Source: Candidatus Acidiferrum typicum
GTDB taxonomy: Bacteria > Acidobacteriota > Terriglobia > Acidiferrales > UBA7541
Assembly: GCA_025463055.1 (NCBI GenBank)
Contig: JAOAPV010000064.1
Coordinates: 1 to 64,000, forward strand
Direction: 5' to 3'
DNA: 64,000 bases
The position numbers were made by a program, and so were the translations under genes. Below, piece by piece: positions 1 through 9,618 of the stretch (within the stretch, counting starts at the first letter, position 1; every line of letters starts with the position of its first letter). The notes under the pieces are model-generated. The model ran no database searches. It had not been told where the DNA came from and saw only the letters and a list, made by a program, of their open reading frames with translations.

Positions 1-960
1 CGAGCTAGCAGCACGCAGCGAATCGGACTAACCGATATCAGCATCAATTATTGCCGTCCGCTTGTGGGTGGACGCGCAATCTGGGGCAAGGCAGTTCCCT
101 ACGGGCAGCCTTGGCGCTCGGGAGCGAATGAGAATACGACCATTTCGTTCACCGACGATGTTTCCGTCGAAGGGCACGCGCTGCCCGCCGGCACGTACGG
201 CCTGCACACGATTCCCGCCGCGGATCAATGGACAATCATTTTCTCCAAGAATTCCACGTCGTGGGGCAGCTTTAGCTATGACCAAAAGGAAGATGCGCTG
301 CGGGTCACGGTTAAGCCTCATCCGGCTGAGTTCACTGAAGCGCTGGCCTATTCTTTCGACGATCCCAAGCCGGATTCTGTGACAGTAACTCTGCGCTGGG
401 AAAAGGTGGCAGTTCCCTTCCGCGTATCCGCGGACGAGAATGCCATCGTGCTGCGGAGTATCCAAAATCAGCTTCGCAATACCGGCGGATTCACTTGGGC
501 CGGCTATGACGAAGCGGCGAATTGGCTGCTGGACGCCAATTCCAATCTAGATCAGGCGATGAAGTGGGAAGATCAGTCAATTCTGATCGAGGAGCGTTTC
601 GAGAATCTGTTGGGTAAGTCGATGATTTTGGAGGCGCAGGGGAAGACGCAGGAAGCTGCGGCCCTGAAAACGAAAGCGCTGGAAATCGCCAGCGGTGTGC
701 AACTGCACGTATATGGGCGCGGACTGCAGGCGCAGAAAAAGCAGGACGAAGGCTTTGCGGTTTTCAAAGTCAACGTGAAGAAGCATCCGAACGAGTGGTA
801 TTCGCATGGCGAGCTGGCGCGCATGGCGTCGGCGAAGGGGGATTTTGAGACGGCGAGCAAGGAAATGAAGCTGGCGCTGACCTCGGCGCCGGACCAGGCG
901 AAACCGGGAATTGAGCGGATGATTGGTCGGCTCGACAAGAAGGAAGATATTAATCCTTAA
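1..960 (+). CDS. DUF2911 domain protein with C-terminal TPR-like helices (5' truncated by window edge)
   Basis: Frame 1 is open from base 1; translation RIGLTDISINYCRPLVGGRAIWGKAVPYGQPWRSGANENTTISF...LPAGTYGLHTIP is typical DUF2911. Confidence 0.85.
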   Translation, partial: RASSTQRIGLTDISINYCRPLVGGRAIWGKAVPYGQPWRSGANENTTISFTDDVSVEGHALPAGTYGLHTIPAADQWTIIFSKNSTSWGSFSYDQKEDALRVTVKPHPAEFTEALAYSFDDPKPDSVTVTLRWEKVAVPFRVSADENAIVLRSIQNQLRNTGGFTWAGYDEAANWLLDANSNLDQAMKWEDQSILIEERFENLLGKSMILEAQGKTQEAAALKTKALEIASGVQLHVYGRGLQAQKKQDEGFAVFKVNVKKHPNEWYSHGELARMASAKGDFETASKEMKLALTSAPDQAKPGIERMIGRLDKKEDINP

Positions 961-1166
961 CCGCGGGCCCTGACCTCTGACACTGACGCAACCCTCTGCG
1001 GCAAATTTGGGATTTGGTACTGAAGTCCGGACAGCTTGTTACCACGGGGCTTTGCTTGCCGCTGTCCGCGGCGGGTAAGGCCCCTTTCCAATGGCGTTGC
1101 AGCTTCGATTCCCTCCTTTTGGCTTATCATCTTGCAGCTTGCTGGTAGCCGCAGGAGGGTTGGCTC

Positions 1167-2132
1167 ATGCCATCCAGAATTCGCCGATCGTTCCGGGTAC
1201 TCGCGCCGGGCAGTTCTTTGCGGCGACGCGTTGCGTATAGCCTGGCGATTGTTCGTTTGATCCTTGTGCCGGTGATTGTACTGGCCGTCTATTACCTTTT
1301 CCAGGTTGGATTCATTGTCGACCGCATCGTCAGTTATGACGCGCCCGCAGCGACTCTTGCGCAGCAAGCCACCATTGAGATGCTCGATGCCCGCCGCTCC
1401 GAGCGCAATTACCTGCTGCTCAACGACCCGGGTTCACTGCAAGCCGTTCGCGATTCCATCGGCAAAGTCGAGCAAATTCTTAACGCCATTCGCGACTTGA
1501 ATCCTTCCGATCAGGAACTCACGCAGCAGGCCCTCGATGCACTACACCAGTACCGTCAACAGTTCGAGACGGCAGTTGCGCTCATGGGGAAGCCGGGCCA
1601 AGCTCAGGCCGATCGCATCAATGAGGTCGTAAGGGCCTACGAGCGCGATCTGGACAATCTTCTCAAAAGCGCCCCTCACAAGAGCCGCGCACAATTGATC
1701 GAGGAGCTTCGAGAACGTGTCGATTCCTTTGATACGCAGATCTCCAAGACCGTTCAGGAAGGAAATCCGGCGCTTCGTCAGATCACCAGTGCCTTGCAGA
1801 ACTCCGGCCGAGAGGTTCTCGATCTCGCTTCCCAGCTCGAAGCCAGGAACTGGGGACGCATTGAGAACGATCACCGCAAAGCGAAGCGTCTGATTTCTCG
1901 CGCCGAATGGTCGTTGGCCATCGTATCCACGATTACGTTTCTCGTCAGCGTGTGGATAAGCTTTGTTCTTCCGCGCCAAGTTGTGAAGCCGCTGATCAGT
2001 CTCAAGGAAGCGGTTGATCATGCCGCCGCCGGCAACTACGAGATTGACTTTGATATTCAGGGCGCAGGAGAAGTTGTGGAGTTAGCGAACAGTATCCGAA
2101 ACTTGATCGCGCACCTTCGCGAAGTCAAATAA
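1167..2132 (+). CDS. Membrane sensor with periplasmic helical domain and HAMP-like C terminus
   Basis: Two TM segments, long helical region, C-terminal VVKPLISLKEAVDHAAAGNYEIDFDIQGAGEVVELANSIRNL HAMP-like. Confidence 0.75.
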   Translation: MPSRIRRSFRVLAPGSSLRRRVAYSLAIVRLILVPVIVLAVYYLFQVGFIVDRIVSYDAPAATLAQQATIEMLDARRSERNYLLLNDPGSLQAVRDSIGKVEQILNAIRDLNPSDQELTQQALDALHQYRQQFETAVALMGKPGQAQADRINEVVRAYERDLDNLLKSAPHKSRAQLIEELRERVDSFDTQISKTVQEGNPALRQITSALQNSGREVLDLASQLEARNWGRIENDHRKAKRLISRAEWSLAIVSTITFLVSVWISFVLPRQVVKPLISLKEAVDHAAAGNYEIDFDIQGAGEVVELANSIRNLIAHLREVK

Positions 2133-2201
2133 GGAAGCTTAACGAGAAAGCTGCATGAGTCAAATGAGTCGGCGGAACGGTCACCGTCAGGTTTTCTAGT
2201 T

Positions 2202-2666
2202 CTATGTACTTCGCTTGCTGCGCACTTCCATTACCAGGTATACGACAATCGCTATGTTTGCTAACAGCACGATGATTTTTAGTGCGCTGACCTGCTTGAC
2301 GATCTCATAAATCTCCAGGGGCAGCAGGGACGCCGTCGATACGATTGTCAGGTATTCGGCCCAGCGTTTTCGCAGGGCAAGCCCGACACCCTCGGTCAGA
2401 AACAGAGCAGAATAGAAAAACGTCCCGACGCTCAACGCCTTTAGTTTTCGGTCGTCCACCATTCCCAATTTCGACAGCGCCTCTTGGATGTAATGGTTAT
2501 GCGGGTCGACGCGCAAGATATCAATCCATTGCGCCACCTCGGCGGCCACGTCTTTATGCAGCATCTTCAATGCCCCCACGGCAAGGGCCAGTAACGCCAA
2601 TCCCTTGATGAGCTTAAACGCGGCGATGAGCAAAAGGCCGCGCGAACCCTTCATTTTCTGCGTCAT
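2202..2666 (-). CDS. DUF2127-like integral membrane protein
   Basis: RGLLLIAAFKLIKGLALLALAVGAL...LRKRWAEYLTIVSTASLLPLEIYEIVK pattern. Confidence 0.75.
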   Translation of the reverse strand: MTQKMKGSRGLLLIAAFKLIKGLALLALAVGALKMLHKDVAAEVAQWIDILRVDPHNHYIQEALSKLGMVDDRKLKALSVGTFFYSALFLTEGVGLALRKRWAEYLTIVSTASLLPLEIYEIVKQVSALKIIVLLANIAIVVYLVMEVRSKRST

Positions 2667-2728
2667 GTGGAAGGCGGGCTCCCCAAAGCCCCAGAGAAGT
2701 CACAGTCAAGTGACGCGAAGTGTTTGAT

Positions 2729-3070
2729 TCAGCGAATCGTCTCTTTGGTGCCTACATAGATGGGCATCAACAATTGCACCGCGACTCCCTGCTTGTTTCC
2801 CGGTAGTTTGTCGACGCGCGTCACGGCCCCCAAGAACTCCTGGTTGAGTGTGCCCGGCCCGCTCGAATATGGGTAGGTCACAAGGACGCGCATGTTTAGC
2901 TCGAAGATACCGTTCTGCGGAACAAAGTACACGCTGTTCCGCGAAGCATTTATCGTTGGCAAGATCTCATCGAACTCTTCGGGAGTAGGCTCGGACGGGC
3001 GCACCCGTATCATGCGCGGGACTTTCGACCGGATCTTCTTGCGGCGTTCCTGGCTGGAAGGTCGAATCAT
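2729..3070 (-). CDS. PilZ-like small domain protein
   Basis: RRKKIRSKVPRMIRVRPS...SRNSVYFVPQNGIFELNMRVLVTYPYSSGPGTLNQEFLGAVTRVDKL resembles PilZ-type proteins. Confidence 0.6.
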   Translation of the reverse strand: MIRPSSQERRKKIRSKVPRMIRVRPSEPTPEEFDEILPTINASRNSVYFVPQNGIFELNMRVLVTYPYSSGPGTLNQEFLGAVTRVDKLPGNKQGVAVQLLMPIYVGTKETIR

Positions 3071-3149
3071 CGGAGGTCAAGGATAGGACAAAAAGCTAGT
3101 CGTGCTTACCAATTTGATGACACGGATATACGAGCAAGTAAACCGTGCC

Positions 3150-3851
3150 TTATAGCGCGGAACCGACGGACGTGCCAGCGGCCGCAAATACGTCGGCCAT
3201 CTCGGTCCGCGCAAAGGAAAGAAAGCACTGTACTACGACAGGATCGAACTGCGTGCCACTGGCGAGGATGAGCCGGCGCACGGCCTCTTCAAATGGCAGT
3301 CCTTTGCGGTATGGACGCGAGGAGACCATGGCGTCAAACGCATCGATCACCGAAACGATTCGCGAAACAATAGGGACTTCCGTTTCCTTCAATCCGGCCG
3401 GATACCCATTTCCGTCGAACGACTCGTGGTGATGCAAGATGTCGAGCGCCGCGCGCTCAAATCCCGGCAGCATGCGCAGCACCGCCCAGCCATATTCCGG
3501 GTGCTTCTTCATCAAGGCGTACTCTTCCGTTTCCAGTTTCCCCGGTTTGCGCAGGATTGCGTCGGGTATCCCGACCTTGCCGATGTCGTGAAGCAGCGCG
3601 GCAATCTCCAGATTCTGAAGCACCGGCTCTTCCAGCCCGAGTTCCTGCCCAACGCGCATACCCCACTCCGCCAAGCGCGTGCTGTGTACGCCGGTGTTGA
3701 GGTCCTTTAGGTCCAGGAGCTGGTTAAAGGCGCAGATGACCGAAGTGCGCAGCGCGGAAACTTGCTCTTCCACCTGCTTGATCTTCAGGGAATCCGACGC
3801 CGCGCTGAAGGTGGTGCTTAGGGTGAGCACTGGGATGCCCGCGACCTGCAC
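3150..3851 (-). CDS. HD-GYP domain protein (predicted c-di-GMP phosphodiesterase)
   Basis: HDIGK, HHExxDGNGYP and DAFDAM...PYR motifs; GTG start 6 nt after the subtilase stop. Confidence 0.9.
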   Translation of the reverse strand: MQVAGIPVLTLSTTFSAASDSLKIKQVEEQVSALRTSVICAFNQLLDLKDLNTGVHSTRLAEWGMRVGQELGLEEPVLQNLEIAALLHDIGKVGIPDAILRKPGKLETEEYALMKKHPEYGWAVLRMLPGFERAALDILHHHESFDGNGYPAGLKETEVPIVSRIVSVIDAFDAMVSSRPYRKGLPFEEAVRRLILASGTQFDPVVVQCFLSFARTEMADVFAAAGTSVGSAL

Positions 3852-3857
3852 CGCCCT

Positions 3858-5180
3858 TTACCAGGACCAGCCGCTGCCGGATGACTTCCAAGCGGAAATC
3901 GCCTGGTACGCATCGAGACGTCCGTGATTGAGGTCTGGGGTCAGAAGACGGCCGTGCGATAGCGCGCTGGCCGCTTGCGATTGATTCAGCCCGGTTTTCG
4001 CATTCAGGAGCAGGGCCGTGGTGCCCGCCACAAGCGGCGCGCTGAAGGACGTTCCGGAGGCGGCTGCATACGACCCGCCAGGGAAGGTGCTGATCACGTA
4101 CTCACCGGGAGCGGCAATCCACACATCCGCCGATCCGTAGTTTGAGAACGATGACCGCGCATCCCAGTCAGTGGTCGAAGCGACGCCCATCACATAGCCG
4201 CTGATAGCCGCAGGGTAAACCCGTGCGCTGGTGCTTTCATTGCCTGCCGCCGCGACCAAGATCACGTTTGCCTTGTTCGCGTACGACACGGCTTGCGACA
4301 GAGCCTGCGAAGGCGTCGACAGATCAAAACTCATGTTCACAACGTTCGCCTTATGCTGCACGGCGTAGTAGAGCGCTGCGATGATGTTTGATAGATAGCC
4401 GGTTCCATTGGCTGTAAACGCCTTTAGCGGCAGGATCTTCGCGGTAGGCGCTGCCAGATGTACCAGGCCCGAGGTCATCGTTCCGTGGCCAAAAGCGGCG
4501 CAGGGCTGGCCGTCAAGAATTGCCGCAGACGACTGATCCAGAATCGCCGCGCTCGACTGCTGGACGACTCCGGTCTGCTGGCCTGGGACAGTTCCGTTTT
4601 GCAGCGGCCAATCCAGCCATTCTGAGGCGCCGGGCTGGTTCCGCGTAAAGTCATAGCCGGGCAGAAGCACGGGCACGAGAACCGGATGGTTGACGTCCAC
4701 CCCGGTGTCAATCACGGCCACGATACCGGAGCCGCTGACTCCAAAGCCGTTGTGCGCATCGATCAACCGAATGATCTGCCCCGCAGGCTGCGCCGCGTAC
4801 CCGTGGGTCACGACGGACCCGAAATAGTTCACTGCGGTCGTGTCAGTCAATCCATAGGGAGCGTTGTGAATCGGTGGCAGAGGTATAGGCAGGGCCCGGT
4901 CTGGCTCAATGCTCTGTATTCCCAGCAGCGCTTCGAGCAGGTTCACAACACCGCCCAGCAGCGCCTGCAAAATGTTGCCCGTAGACTTGACCAGGTAGGT
5001 CTGCCCGACAGGACCATCCAGCGAACCTTCCACCTGGCAATTTGCCGACAAGCACAGGTTCAGCACCGAATTGAGCCCACCAGTTGTGCGAACGATGTAC
5101 CGTTGCTGCGCTGCGGCAGGCTTCGACGCCGCCAGCATCATCATTGCAATAACCACCGCTGAGAGTAACTTGCGTTTCAT
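3858..5180 (-). CDS. Secreted S8 family subtilisin-like serine peptidase
   Basis: Signal peptide; catalytic AVIDTGVDVNHP (D), FGHGTMTSG (H), GTSFSAPLVAG (S); AAGNES oxyanion region. Confidence 0.93.
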   Translation of the reverse strand: MKRKLLSAVVIAMMMLAASKPAAAQQRYIVRTTGGLNSVLNLCLSANCQVEGSLDGPVGQTYLVKSTGNILQALLGGVVNLLEALLGIQSIEPDRALPIPLPPIHNAPYGLTDTTAVNYFGSVVTHGYAAQPAGQIIRLIDAHNGFGVSGSGIVAVIDTGVDVNHPVLVPVLLPGYDFTRNQPGASEWLDWPLQNGTVPGQQTGVVQQSSAAILDQSSAAILDGQPCAAFGHGTMTSGLVHLAAPTAKILPLKAFTANGTGYLSNIIAALYYAVQHKANVVNMSFDLSTPSQALSQAVSYANKANVILVAAAGNESTSARVYPAAISGYVMGVASTTDWDARSSFSNYGSADVWIAAPGEYVISTFPGGSYAAASGTSFSAPLVAGTTALLLNAKTGLNQSQAASALSHGRLLTPDLNHGRLDAYQAISAWKSSGSGWSW

Positions 5181-5377
5181 AGGTTATGACCCTTTCGGGG
5201 CTCCTCACCGTGAATAATCGTCAACTGGAAGCTTGGCGCGTACGTAGATTCTTTCTCGCCACGCCTAGCCCACCAATAGTACGAATGTCCCGTCCAACCC
5301 GAACGCCCACTGAAACGAGTACCAGTACAACTTATCTAACCAGAAAACCTAACCGTAACCCCCACATCCGACGATAC

Positions 5378-6031
5378 TTAGTTCACGGTATCCGGCAGCT
5401 CTCCCAGCACAGCCCTCAGCGGTATGATCACCGCCTTCTCATCTTCGCCGAGGAGTTTCAGCTCCAGGTCACTGCTAGACCGTATCTCTTCCCGAAACTC
5501 TCCAAACTCATTTGTGGTCGTCTGCACCACATGGCCGCGCAGGTTCGAGATGATCACCGGCACGTCTCTGCCGGGGAGATCCGGATTCCGCAAGTCCAGC
5601 AGTTGGCCGGTCACCACAATCTTGTTCGCCCCTGGTTTGGCCTCAATATGCAGGTCAACCTGATATGGCTCTGCGCGATAGAGCATTTGCCTGATTCCTG
5701 ACTCAGACGAGCGGGCCCCTGCCGCCAGCGGCTGCAAGAAGCTGTCGAAAAGAACCTCCACGAGCCCGGGCAGTTTCGCCCGCTTGCCAATTTCCCGTGT
5801 GCCCGTAAAGCCTGCTTTTGCAATGCGTACCGCGTTTTCTGGCGGCTGGCAGTCAGCCCCTGATTTGGCCGTCTGCCGCACCTTCTCCCAGAGCGAAACC
5901 GTTTTCTTGCATCGCGGACAGCCTTCCTCTAAGTGCCGGTCCATTTCCTGGCGCCTAGTCTTGGCGACCGCATCGGTCGCGAAATCGATCCATTCCTCTG
6001 TCGTAAAATGCTTCATTGCCGTTCCCCCCAA
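5378..6031 (-). CDS. zf-HC2-like (anti-sigma-like) zinc-finger protein with C-terminal beta-sandwich-like domain
   Basis: N-term HLEEGCPRCKK (HxxxxCxxC), C-term KIVVTGQLLDLRNPDLPGRDVPVIISNLRGHVVQTTTNEFGEF; operon position after a sigma factor. Confidence 0.7.
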   Translation of the reverse strand: MGGTAMKHFTTEEWIDFATDAVAKTRRQEMDRHLEEGCPRCKKTVSLWEKVRQTAKSGADCQPPENAVRIAKAGFTGTREIGKRAKLPGLVEVLFDSFLQPLAAGARSSESGIRQMLYRAEPYQVDLHIEAKPGANKIVVTGQLLDLRNPDLPGRDVPVIISNLRGHVVQTTTNEFGEFREEIRSSSDLELKLLGEDEKAVIIPLRAVLGELPDTVN

Positions 6032-6139
6032 CCTTTCGTCCCGCCTGCTCCCCAGCAGACGGTGGCGAGTGTTCTCGCCTCATCACATAAGGGATTGTTG
6101 GTATGGAAAAAATATAGGTACGGCGCCTGCGGGTCAGAA

Positions 6140-9025
6140 TTAGTTAAGTGCCGCTTTTTCTGTTACTTTGCCAATCAGGACAAAGGGAGCCCAGAAATAC
6201 GGGTGTGGGTTCTGTTCTCTTAGTTTGCGCATTGCCCCGCGCAGCGACTCGGCCATGGCGCCCGACGCAATATAGCTCTTGTAGAACTCTTGCATCAGTT
6301 CCGCCGTGGTACGGTCATGTACATCCCAGAGCGAGAGGAGCAGCGAGCTCGCGCCTGCGCAGAAGAGGCCCCGCTGAAGGCCGAGCAGCTCATCGCCGTC
6401 CGCGACAAAGTTCATCCCGGTGGCGCAGCCGCTCAGTGTGACCAGCTTCGCCCCTAGCCTCATTTGATAGAGGTCATAAAGGTTCAAGTACCCGTCACCC
6501 ATCTTGATTCCGGAAAACATGGGGTTGTCCTGGCGGTAGATTCCGTGGGTTGCCACGTGCACTACTCCTGTTTCTAATCCGCGCTCGCGGAGCACCTGCG
6601 CCGTAGCCGCAGCGCCCACAAACAGCTCCGTCTGCGGAAGCAGCGCGGCAACCGATTGCACTTCGCTCAATATCAGGGGGGCGCGTTCGTCGGGAATCCC
6701 CAGCACCAGCGAGTTGCGCCTGTCGCTCGCCTTTTTTTCCTGGCACAAACCGAAGACGGTTGCGCTTGGTGCATACGAGACAGTGTGCGCGTCGCACAAA
6801 TACTCCTCTCCGGTGCGCAGCGCGTGAAACGGCAAAAAGTGCAGCGGTCCGTGCGGGACGAAGACCACGTGCTTGCCGGTCAGCCGGTTGCGGATAGGCT
6901 CGATTAGTTCTCGGTATAGAGCTTCCAGGTGTCCCAGCGTGGCGCGCAAGAGCGGTTGAGCGAATCTCTCGGTGTACGCGGTTCCCATGCGGAACTTCGC
7001 AAACTGAAAGCGCAGGAGATGCAGCAAATTTGTAACGCGCGACACCACGCTGACCGGCACGATCTCAATGCTCTCGCGGCTGATTACCGCGGCTATCAGC
7101 CGCTCGCCCGCCGAGTAATACTCCACGAGCATCATGTTAAGGGGCAGGCTCGCCTGGAGCTTGGCTACGGAAAAATCGGCCGGCGCCTCCAGGGTCGCGT
7201 TTTCCCGCTCTTGAGCCGGCAGCTCCCGCAACGCACGTAGCAGCTCGTTCTCCTGCAATTGCGCTGCCTTCTGCAAAAGCTCGAGACGTTCCCGAGACCT
7301 CTCTTCCGGTCTCAGTTGCTCCAACTCAATCCGGTGGTAGTACCAGTTCAATTCCTCGCGCAAATCGCGAATCTTTCGCACGTACTCGCTCTGGCCCGCC
7401 TCTCCCATCGGCAAGCTTTGCCCGCTCTGAAAGATCATTTCGATCATGCTGCGCGATTTTGCCGCCTCGATGCACGAAAACGCCTCGTCGGCCGAAATTT
7501 CCTTGTTCGCGGGATCGAGGTAAAGCTCCACGACAGCTTCGTATACCTGCATACGATTTTTCACGAACGCAATTTTCAGCTCCTCGCTTTGCAACCGCGT
7601 CCGCAATGATTCCAGGGCCTTTCGCGCTTCCTGATAAGCGGTGTACGCCGCCGCGCGATCCCCGCGATTGGCCGCAATTTGCCCCAGCAGGAGGCGCGTC
7701 TGATACACCAGCACCGGCGACTGCGAATTAGAAAGCTTCGCAACCGCTGCATTCGTCTCCTTTTCCGCCGCCGGCAAATCGCCGACCTGCAGCGCAATCC
7801 GGGCTAGCAGCAGGCGGGACAGAAGCGCCTTGCCCGCCAACGGCGTATGGTCGAAAAACTCCGCGGCGCCCGCGCACAGCCGGCGCGCCTCGAAGTAGCG
7901 CCCCTCGTGAAACAAAAGCAGCCCCTGGTACAAATCCAGCAGCCATGGCCACAGGAGATTCTTTTCCCGTGAAAACATCTCCCGCGCCTTGGCAAACCGC
8001 TCCAGCGCTTGCACCGTTTTGCCCTGCTGGCCGAGCGCGATGGCTTCATTCGCCAGCGTTTTCGCCGCTTCGTAGCCCATCCCGAGCTTTTCAAAGCGCA
8101 GAAATCCCTCATGCGCCATCTCTCGCGCTTCTTCGCTTAGGTTCAGCTCCAGATAAATGTCCGAGAGATCCAGGTGGCACAGCGCAAAGTGATAGGCGTC
8201 TCCGCTCGCCTCACAAGCGCGGCGCGTCGCAAAGAGCATTTCGATGGCCCGGCTGTATTCGCCGCGGAAGTAATACAAATATGCGATGTTGTAGTCGGCT
8301 TGATCGCGAAGCCGCGGCAAGTCGTAGCGGACGCAAAGCTCGCGCGCCTTCTGATAGCACTCCAGCGATCTCGCAAATTCATTCAAGCTGATCAGGCACA
8401 TGGCCATGTTGTGCAGAGTTACCGCCACGTGCTCCCAATCTTCGAACTCGGAAAGCGCTTTATAGGCGCGCTCGTAGTACGCGATGGCTTCCTCGAAACG
8501 ATCCTGGCGGTGAAATATGTTGCCGACGTTGTTGTCGAGGCTCGCCAGCCGCCGCGTTTCGCCGATCTGCGTGAAAATCTTCCGGGCGCGCTCTGACGCG
8601 GCAAACGCGCGATCATATTCGCCAAGCAAAATCAGTGGCTGAATCGAGCTGCTCAGCGTGCGCGCCGCTTCCTTGGGAATTGCCAGCGCCTCGTAGAGCT
8701 TGAACGCGTCTTCATGGTGCTGCACGGCGCCGTGATTGTCCCCCGATGCGTACAGCGCGTTGGCCTTTGCGCGCATCGCCAGCGCGATCTCTTCTTTTCG
8801 GCGAAGTTTCCGCGCGATGAGCAGCGTGCCTTCGGCAAGAAACAGCGCTTCCTTTGTATCTACGCGGATTCTATCCACCACCATGGGCGCCAGGCGCTTC
8901 ACCACTTCCGGGCGGACGAGGGACGAATTGCGCGTGAGAAATTTCCGTTGGGCCACACCGTCTTGAAGCTTGCCAAGCTCCGTGGCCAATTCGGCTTCAG
9001 GGATTTTGCCGCGAGTCCGCGGCAT
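6140..9025 (-). CDS. TPR-CHAT protein (961 aa; caspase-like CHAT peptidase domain at C terminus)
   Basis: Many TPR units, then FVPHGPLHFLPFHAL...VVHVATHGIYRQDNPMFSG (His)...LVTLSGCATGMN (Cys)...GLQRGLFCAGASSLLLSLWDV. Confidence 0.93.
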   Translation of the reverse strand: MPRTRGKIPEAELATELGKLQDGVAQRKFLTRNSSLVRPEVVKRLAPMVVDRIRVDTKEALFLAEGTLLIARKLRRKEEIALAMRAKANALYASGDNHGAVQHHEDAFKLYEALAIPKEAARTLSSSIQPLILLGEYDRAFAASERARKIFTQIGETRRLASLDNNVGNIFHRQDRFEEAIAYYERAYKALSEFEDWEHVAVTLHNMAMCLISLNEFARSLECYQKARELCVRYDLPRLRDQADYNIAYLYYFRGEYSRAIEMLFATRRACEASGDAYHFALCHLDLSDIYLELNLSEEAREMAHEGFLRFEKLGMGYEAAKTLANEAIALGQQGKTVQALERFAKAREMFSREKNLLWPWLLDLYQGLLLFHEGRYFEARRLCAGAAEFFDHTPLAGKALLSRLLLARIALQVGDLPAAEKETNAAVAKLSNSQSPVLVYQTRLLLGQIAANRGDRAAAYTAYQEARKALESLRTRLQSEELKIAFVKNRMQVYEAVVELYLDPANKEISADEAFSCIEAAKSRSMIEMIFQSGQSLPMGEAGQSEYVRKIRDLREELNWYYHRIELEQLRPEERSRERLELLQKAAQLQENELLRALRELPAQERENATLEAPADFSVAKLQASLPLNMMLVEYYSAGERLIAAVISRESIEIVPVSVVSRVTNLLHLLRFQFAKFRMGTAYTERFAQPLLRATLGHLEALYRELIEPIRNRLTGKHVVFVPHGPLHFLPFHALRTGEEYLCDAHTVSYAPSATVFGLCQEKKASDRRNSLVLGIPDERAPLILSEVQSVAALLPQTELFVGAAATAQVLRERGLETGVVHVATHGIYRQDNPMFSGIKMGDGYLNLYDLYQMRLGAKLVTLSGCATGMNFVADGDELLGLQRGLFCAGASSLLLSLWDVHDRTTAELMQEFYKSYIASGAMAESLRGAMRKLREQNPHPYFWAPFVLIGKVTEKAALN

Positions 9026-9618
9026 CAGTGGAAACCTAGCTCGTCAAGCTGCCGGCGCAAGCGATCGATGCATTTTTGCCTGGTGAATCCGATGGAGCCC
9101 ACAGCGAGGCCCAGTTCCTTGGCTACTTGCGCATACGGGCGCGCCGGCGTCTCAAAAAAAAGCAACTCCACTAATCTGCGGCACTGCGGCGACAGCACGC
9201 CCATCGCTTCCCGCAGCATCTGCTCTTCCTGGGTCTGCTGCAGGACGGTCTCGGCAATCGGCGGCGTCTCCGGTTCGGGCAAATCCGGTTCGCCGTCGCG
9301 GCTGACTACGCGCTGTTGCTGCCGCTTCCATCGGTAGCATTCATGATGCGCCACTTGCATCAGCCACTTCGGCAGGGCCCGCGGCTCGCGTAAATCCGGC
9401 AAGCGCACCAGCAGTTCCGCGCAGGTCACCTGAAACACGTCCGCCGCTTCGTGCGGAGGCAGACCGTACTTTACGGGGATCGAATAGATCAGCGCTTTGT
9501 ACTTGTCGATCAGCAGCGACCAAGCCTGCTCATTCCCGCGCAGGCATTCCTTGACGAGTCGTGTGTCGTCCCATGCCGGGGCCGTTCGCTTCTCTGCTGC
9601 CGCGCGCACCGGGCTCAT
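9025..9618 (-). CDS. ECF-type RNA polymerase sigma-70 factor
   Basis: Region 2 (AWSLLIDKYKALIYSIPVKYGLPPHEAADVFQ) and region 4 HTH (YAQVAKELGLAVGSIGFTRQKCIDRLRRQL). Confidence 0.92.
   Translation of the reverse strand: MSPVRAAAEKRTAPAWDDTRLVKECLRGNEQAWSLLIDKYKALIYSIPVKYGLPPHEAADVFQVTCAELLVRLPDLREPRALPKWLMQVAHHECYRWKRQQQRVVSRDGEPDLPEPETPPIAETVLQQTQEEQMLREAMGVLSPQCRRLVELLFFETPARPYAQVAKELGLAVGSIGFTRQKCIDRLRRQLDELGFH

Noticed and set aside
6140-9025. Type III-E CRISPR (Craspase) TPR-CHAT locus
   Set aside because: No gRAMP/Cas7-11, Csx30 or CRISPR repeats anywhere in the window; only the general TPR-CHAT plus sigma analogy holds.
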